64,000 nucleotides of DNA from Treponema sp. (GTDB taxonomy: Bacteria; Spirochaetota; Spirochaetia; Treponematales; Treponemataceae): positions 62,001 through 126,000 of the forward strand of contig JAEESZ010000001.1 of the NCBI GenBank assembly GCA_016286535.1, read 5' to 3'. Below, piece by piece: positions 60,486 through 64,000 of the stretch. How positions within the stretch are numbered: the stretch's first letter is position 1; every line of letters begins with the position of its first letter. The notes under the pieces were generated by a model. It was not told where the DNA came from and made no database searches. It worked only from the letters and a program-made list of their open reading frames with translations. Position numbers and translations under genes: made by a program.

Positions 60486-61265
60486 TTATTTTCCAATTAC
60501 AGAAATATCAGAACCGAACCATTTTAAAGAAATCTGTGCAACTGTACCGTCAGCAGACATTTCTTCAAGAGTCTTCTGTACATCATCGCGGAGTTTTGCA
60601 CCTTTTTCATCTTTTCTAAAGCCGATTCCGTAAGCTTCTTTAGCAAGAGCTTCGTTTACAACTTTAAGGTTCTTTTTACCAGTTGCAATAGTATAGTTTG
60701 CAACAACAGAATCCATTACAACAGCATCAACACCACCAACTTCAAGGTCTGTTAATGCAGTAAGATTTTCTTCATAGAATACAAGTTTACCTAAAGAAGC
60801 TGCAAAATCTGCATTGTCATTAATTGCATCTTCTGCGCTTGAACCAGACTGGCAGCCAACAATTTTTCCTGCTGCATCTTTTAAACTTTCAATTCCACTG
60901 TCAGCACGTACAACAAGTACCTGATCATTATTTAAGTATGGCTTTGTAAAAGACATAGCATTAAGACGTTCTTCTGTAATAGTAAATCCGTTCCAGATAC
61001 AGTCAATACTACCAGAAGAAAGTTCCATTTCTTTAGCTTCCCAGTTGATTGGTTTAGCAACAAATTCCAGATTAAGACGTTTTGCAACTTCTTTTGCAAG
61101 GTCAATATCATAACCTGTAATTTCACCATCAGCTTCGGTATAACCCATTGGTGGGAAAGATGCATCTAATCCAAGAACAAATTTTCCTTCATTAGAAGCC
61201 TTTTTACAGCCAGCAAAACTTAAAACTGTAAGGAGTGCTGCAATACTTAATAATGTTTTTTTCAT
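60486..61265 (-). CDS. Polar amino acid ABC substrate-binding lipoprotein
   Basis: Lipobox VLSFAGC; LGLDASFPPMGYTEADGEITGYDIDLAKEVAKRL. Confidence 0.93.
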   Translation of the reverse strand: MKKTLLSIAALLTVLSFAGCKKASNEGKFVLGLDASFPPMGYTEADGEITGYDIDLAKEVAKRLNLEFVAKPINWEAKEMELSSGSIDCIWNGFTITEERLNAMSFTKPYLNNDQVLVVRADSGIESLKDAAGKIVGCQSGSSAEDAINDNADFAASLGKLVFYEENLTALTDLEVGGVDAVVMDSVVANYTIATGKKNLKVVNEALAKEAYGIGFRKDEKGAKLRDDVQKTLEEMSADGTVAQISLKWFGSDISVIGK

Positions 61266-61282
61266 TTTTTACCTCGAAACAT

Positions 61283-62701
61283 TTATTTAGAATTATTTTT
61301 TATAAAATCTGATAATTCACTTATTTGTTTTTCAACCTGCTGAACTGAAGGACCACCGGTTGTATTTCTCTGTTCAACACAGGCTTTTACGCTGATAAAA
61401 TCATAAATATCCTGATCAATTAAAGGAGAACATTCCTTCCAATCTTCTATCTTCAATTCTTCAAGTTCACAATTTCTTTCAATTGCAATTCTGACAGCCC
61501 TGGCACTAACACCGTGAGCGGTTCTAAAAGGCAGCCCCTTTCTTACAAGGTAGTCAGCAACATCGGTCGCATTAAGATAACCGCCCTTACAGCCCTGGCT
61601 CATTTTTTCTGTATTCCATTTTGCAGTAGAAATCATATATGTAAATACTTTTACGCATGATAAAACTGTATCGTATGCTTGGAACAAAGGTTCCTTATCT
61701 TCCTGCATATCTCTGTCGTAAGAAAGAGGAAGAGCCTTCATCATTGTAAAGAGGGCAAATTGATTTCCATACACTTTTCCGGTTCTACCGCGAATTAATT
61801 CTGCAAAGTCAGGATTTTTTTTCTGTGGCATGATTGATGAACCTGTTGACCATTTTTCGCTAAGGTCCACAAAACCGAATTCTGTTGTTGCCCAGTATAC
61901 AATTTCTTCACAAAAACGGCTTAAGTGCATTTGAAGAATACTAAAATCAGAAGAGAACTCAAGACAATAGTCTCTGTCTGAAACTGTGTCCAAAGAGTTT
62001 AAAGTTACACAGTCAAAGCCGAGCAGTTTTGCTTCGTATTCCCTGTCTAATGGTAAGGTGGAACCTGCAAGAGCACAGGCACCTATAGGTGAAATATTTA
62101 TTCTTTTTAAGCTGTCTTCCAGTCTTTCGAAGTCTCTTTTAAGCATCCAGGCCCAGGCCAGAAGATGATGAGCCAGAGTTACAGGCTGGGCATGCTGCAT
62201 ATGAGTAAAGCCAGGAATAAAAGACAATTTATGTTCTTTTGCAATATCAACAAGAGCCTGAATGAGTTTTAAAATATTATCCTGTAATAAAGGAATTGCA
62301 TGACGTAAGTAAAGTCTTTCATCTAAAGCAATCTGATCATTTCGGCTTCGGCCGGTATGAACTTTTTTACCTGCTTCGCCAATTCTATCTGTAAGGGTTG
62401 CTTCAATAAAAGAATGAATATCTTCTGCAGAATAATCTATTTTTAAGTTTCCGCTTTCAAGGTCTTTTTTTATACTTTTTAAGCCTTCTACAATTTCTTG
62501 GGCTTCTTTATCTGAAATGATTTTTGAATGGGCAAGCATTGTGGCGTGGGCAATACTTCCTTCAATATCATCAAAAGCCATTCTTTCGTCTACAAAAATA
62601 GAAGTTTCAAATGCAACTGCTTCTGCATCCGGACCTTCCTTAAATCTTCCATGCCATAAAGCAGCATGGTTATCCTGTGTAATTGTTCCGTGTTGACTCA
62701 T
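61283..62701 (-). CDS. argH: Argininosuccinate lyase
   Basis: HTGRSRNDQIALDERLYLR, GSSIMPQKKNPDFAELIRG. Confidence 0.97.
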   Translation of the reverse strand: MSQHGTITQDNHAALWHGRFKEGPDAEAVAFETSIFVDERMAFDDIEGSIAHATMLAHSKIISDKEAQEIVEGLKSIKKDLESGNLKIDYSAEDIHSFIEATLTDRIGEAGKKVHTGRSRNDQIALDERLYLRHAIPLLQDNILKLIQALVDIAKEHKLSFIPGFTHMQHAQPVTLAHHLLAWAWMLKRDFERLEDSLKRINISPIGACALAGSTLPLDREYEAKLLGFDCVTLNSLDTVSDRDYCLEFSSDFSILQMHLSRFCEEIVYWATTEFGFVDLSEKWSTGSSIMPQKKNPDFAELIRGRTGKVYGNQFALFTMMKALPLSYDRDMQEDKEPLFQAYDTVLSCVKVFTYMISTAKWNTEKMSQGCKGGYLNATDVADYLVRKGLPFRTAHGVSARAVRIAIERNCELEELKIEDWKECSPLIDQDIYDFISVKACVEQRNTTGGPSVQQVEKQISELSDFIKNNSK

Positions 62702-62753
62702 ATATTTAAAATTATATTAAATTTTGCAATATGTGTAAATTAGATAAAAAAAA

Positions 62754-62804
62754 CAAAAAAAAAGACTGCACTCCGGAATCATCTTCCTGAAGTACAGTCC
62801 TTTA
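62754..62804 (-). terminator. Terminator after the sugar-binding protein
   Basis: Minus strand GGACTGTACTTCAGGAAGATGATTCCGGAGTGCAGTC followed by a T-run. Confidence 0.85.
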
Positions 62805-62827
62805 TTAAAAGTTATGATTTATATAAC

Positions 62828-64000
62828 TTAGCGGTTACATTCATCAACAAGAGCCTGCCACTGGTTTTTAGCACCTTCCCAAGCTTCTGCTGGTGTCATA
62901 TATCCACCTGTAATACCCCAAATCATATCTCCCTGGCTTAAACCAGAAATAAGTGTATCGAAACGTGGGTTAGCTGTTTTAGCCATTAATTCAAGTGTTT
63001 CATCTACAGCACGTGAATCACGGAATCCAGCGTAGTAACCTTCTTTCCAAGAATCTGGTTCATCATATCCTGGAACATCTTCGAGCCAGAGGTCAACTGC
63101 TTTAGCAATTTTTTCTGCACGTTTGTCATCATAGCAAGATGGGATTACACACATGTTTGTATCGTGAATAGTCTTGTATACACCGTCTCCATGAGGTCCC
63201 AGTGGGAAACATACGAATCCCCAGTCGTCTGCCATCTGAGCAAAACGTCCACCTGGCTGTGCATTGTATTCCTGGTCAGCTAAGAATGCTGTTTCACCAT
63301 TAATGAATGCTGTGTAGAAGTAATCCCAGTTAGCACCTTCTGCCTGTGGTAACTGATAGTTCTGCCACATTTTCTGGATCCAGTTCCATGCTTCCATAGA
63401 GTTTTCTGAACCTGCATCGAGATAATATTTTCCGCTTGAATCACGTTTTACAATTCCGCCACCGTTTGAATCGAGTGCTGAATATGTAAATTCTGTGTTG
63501 AATGAAGACATAGCATACTGATCGATTACACCATCGTTATCTGTATCGCGTGTCATTTTCTTACACATTTCTTCGAAAACAGCCCATGTCCATTTTCCAG
63601 ATTTCTGAAGATCATATGGAAGATCTGGATCATATCCGTTTTCTTCAAGAATTCTCTTGTTAAAGAACATACCGTTCTTTGGTTCTGGTTTTCCCCAGTT
63701 GAATGCATAGAATGAGTCGCCTTTAGCGAGTTTCATTACAGCACCCTGATCATATTTTGCAGCGTTATGGTAATCTACAGATTTGATTTTTGACAAATCG
63801 TAGAATAAGTTAGCTTTTACACCTGTAACAGCTGAACGTCCATCAATAATAAATACGTAGTTTTCTTCACCGCCAGTGATACAGAAGTTTGTTACAAACT
63901 GTGGGTTTGAACCCCATCCAGAAACTGCTTTCTGAACAACGTTTACATTGTAAACATCATTTGTAAACTGTCTCCATGTAGCCAAATCTTCCTGCTGTTT
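62828..64000 (-). CDS. Sugar ABC transporter substrate-binding protein, N-terminus outside the window
   Basis: FNWGKPEPKNGMFFNKRILEENGYD; the reading frame stays open past the TTG at 63985 to the window edge. Confidence 0.85.
   Translation of the reverse strand, partial: KQQEDLATWRQFTNDVYNVNVVQKAVSGWGSNPQFVTNFCITGGEENYVFIIDGRSAVTGVKANLFYDLSKIKSVDYHNAAKYDQGAVMKLAKGDSFYAFNWGKPEPKNGMFFNKRILEENGYDPDLPYDLQKSGKWTWAVFEEMCKKMTRDTDNDGVIDQYAMSSFNTEFTYSALDSNGGGIVKRDSSGKYYLDAGSENSMEAWNWIQKMWQNYQLPQAEGANWDYFYTAFINGETAFLADQEYNAQPGGRFAQMADDWGFVCFPLGPHGDGVYKTIHDTNMCVIPSCYDDKRAEKIAKAVDLWLEDVPGYDEPDSWKEGYYAGFRDSRAVDETLELMAKTANPRFDTLISGLSQGDMIWGITGGYMTPAEAWEGAKNQWQALVDECNR

Overview
The window is a low-GC spirochaete chromosome segment, most likely Treponema, judging from gene content (BpuR-like PUR protein, LptD-like protein, FlhB C-terminal paralogue, EarP-type EF-P) and gene order. 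It is densely coded and almost entirely housekeeping. I saw no prophage, transposase, CRISPR array, rRNA or convincing tRNA. Main blocks: rnhB; a phosphoribosyltransferase; an ABC permease and binding protein without a local ATPase; clpC-mcsB-like-mcsA-like; lolC/D/E-like genes; ftsY; prfB (with a programmed frameshift that the ORF track misses); phoH-HD-ybeY-corC; an lptD-like gene; uvrA; a STAS/zinc-ribbon protein; guaB; purA; capA-like; a DEAH helicase; tgt; lptG/lptF-like; dut; pnp; two paralogous outer-membrane-type proteins; rpsO; ribF-like; ilvE; efp-earP; a FlhB-C/FliK-like pair; rplS-trmD-rimM-khpA-rpsP; a polar amino-acid ABC transporter; argH; and a truncated sugar-binding protein. 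I found no clear new multi-gene system. The most novel-looking signal is a tandem pair of about 56-nt structured elements between ilvE and efp (52296-52351 and 52387-52442), whose stems differ by several compensatory changes. Other leads are a McsB homologue that appears to have lost its catalytic and phospho-arginine-binding residues, an IMP dehydrogenase resembling the Tritrichomonas type, a RibF lacking a recognisable flavokinase domain, leader hairpins before pnp, rpsP and purA, and a GC-rich island in the guaB/purA divergent region. All family assignments come from recalled motifs; no database search was run.
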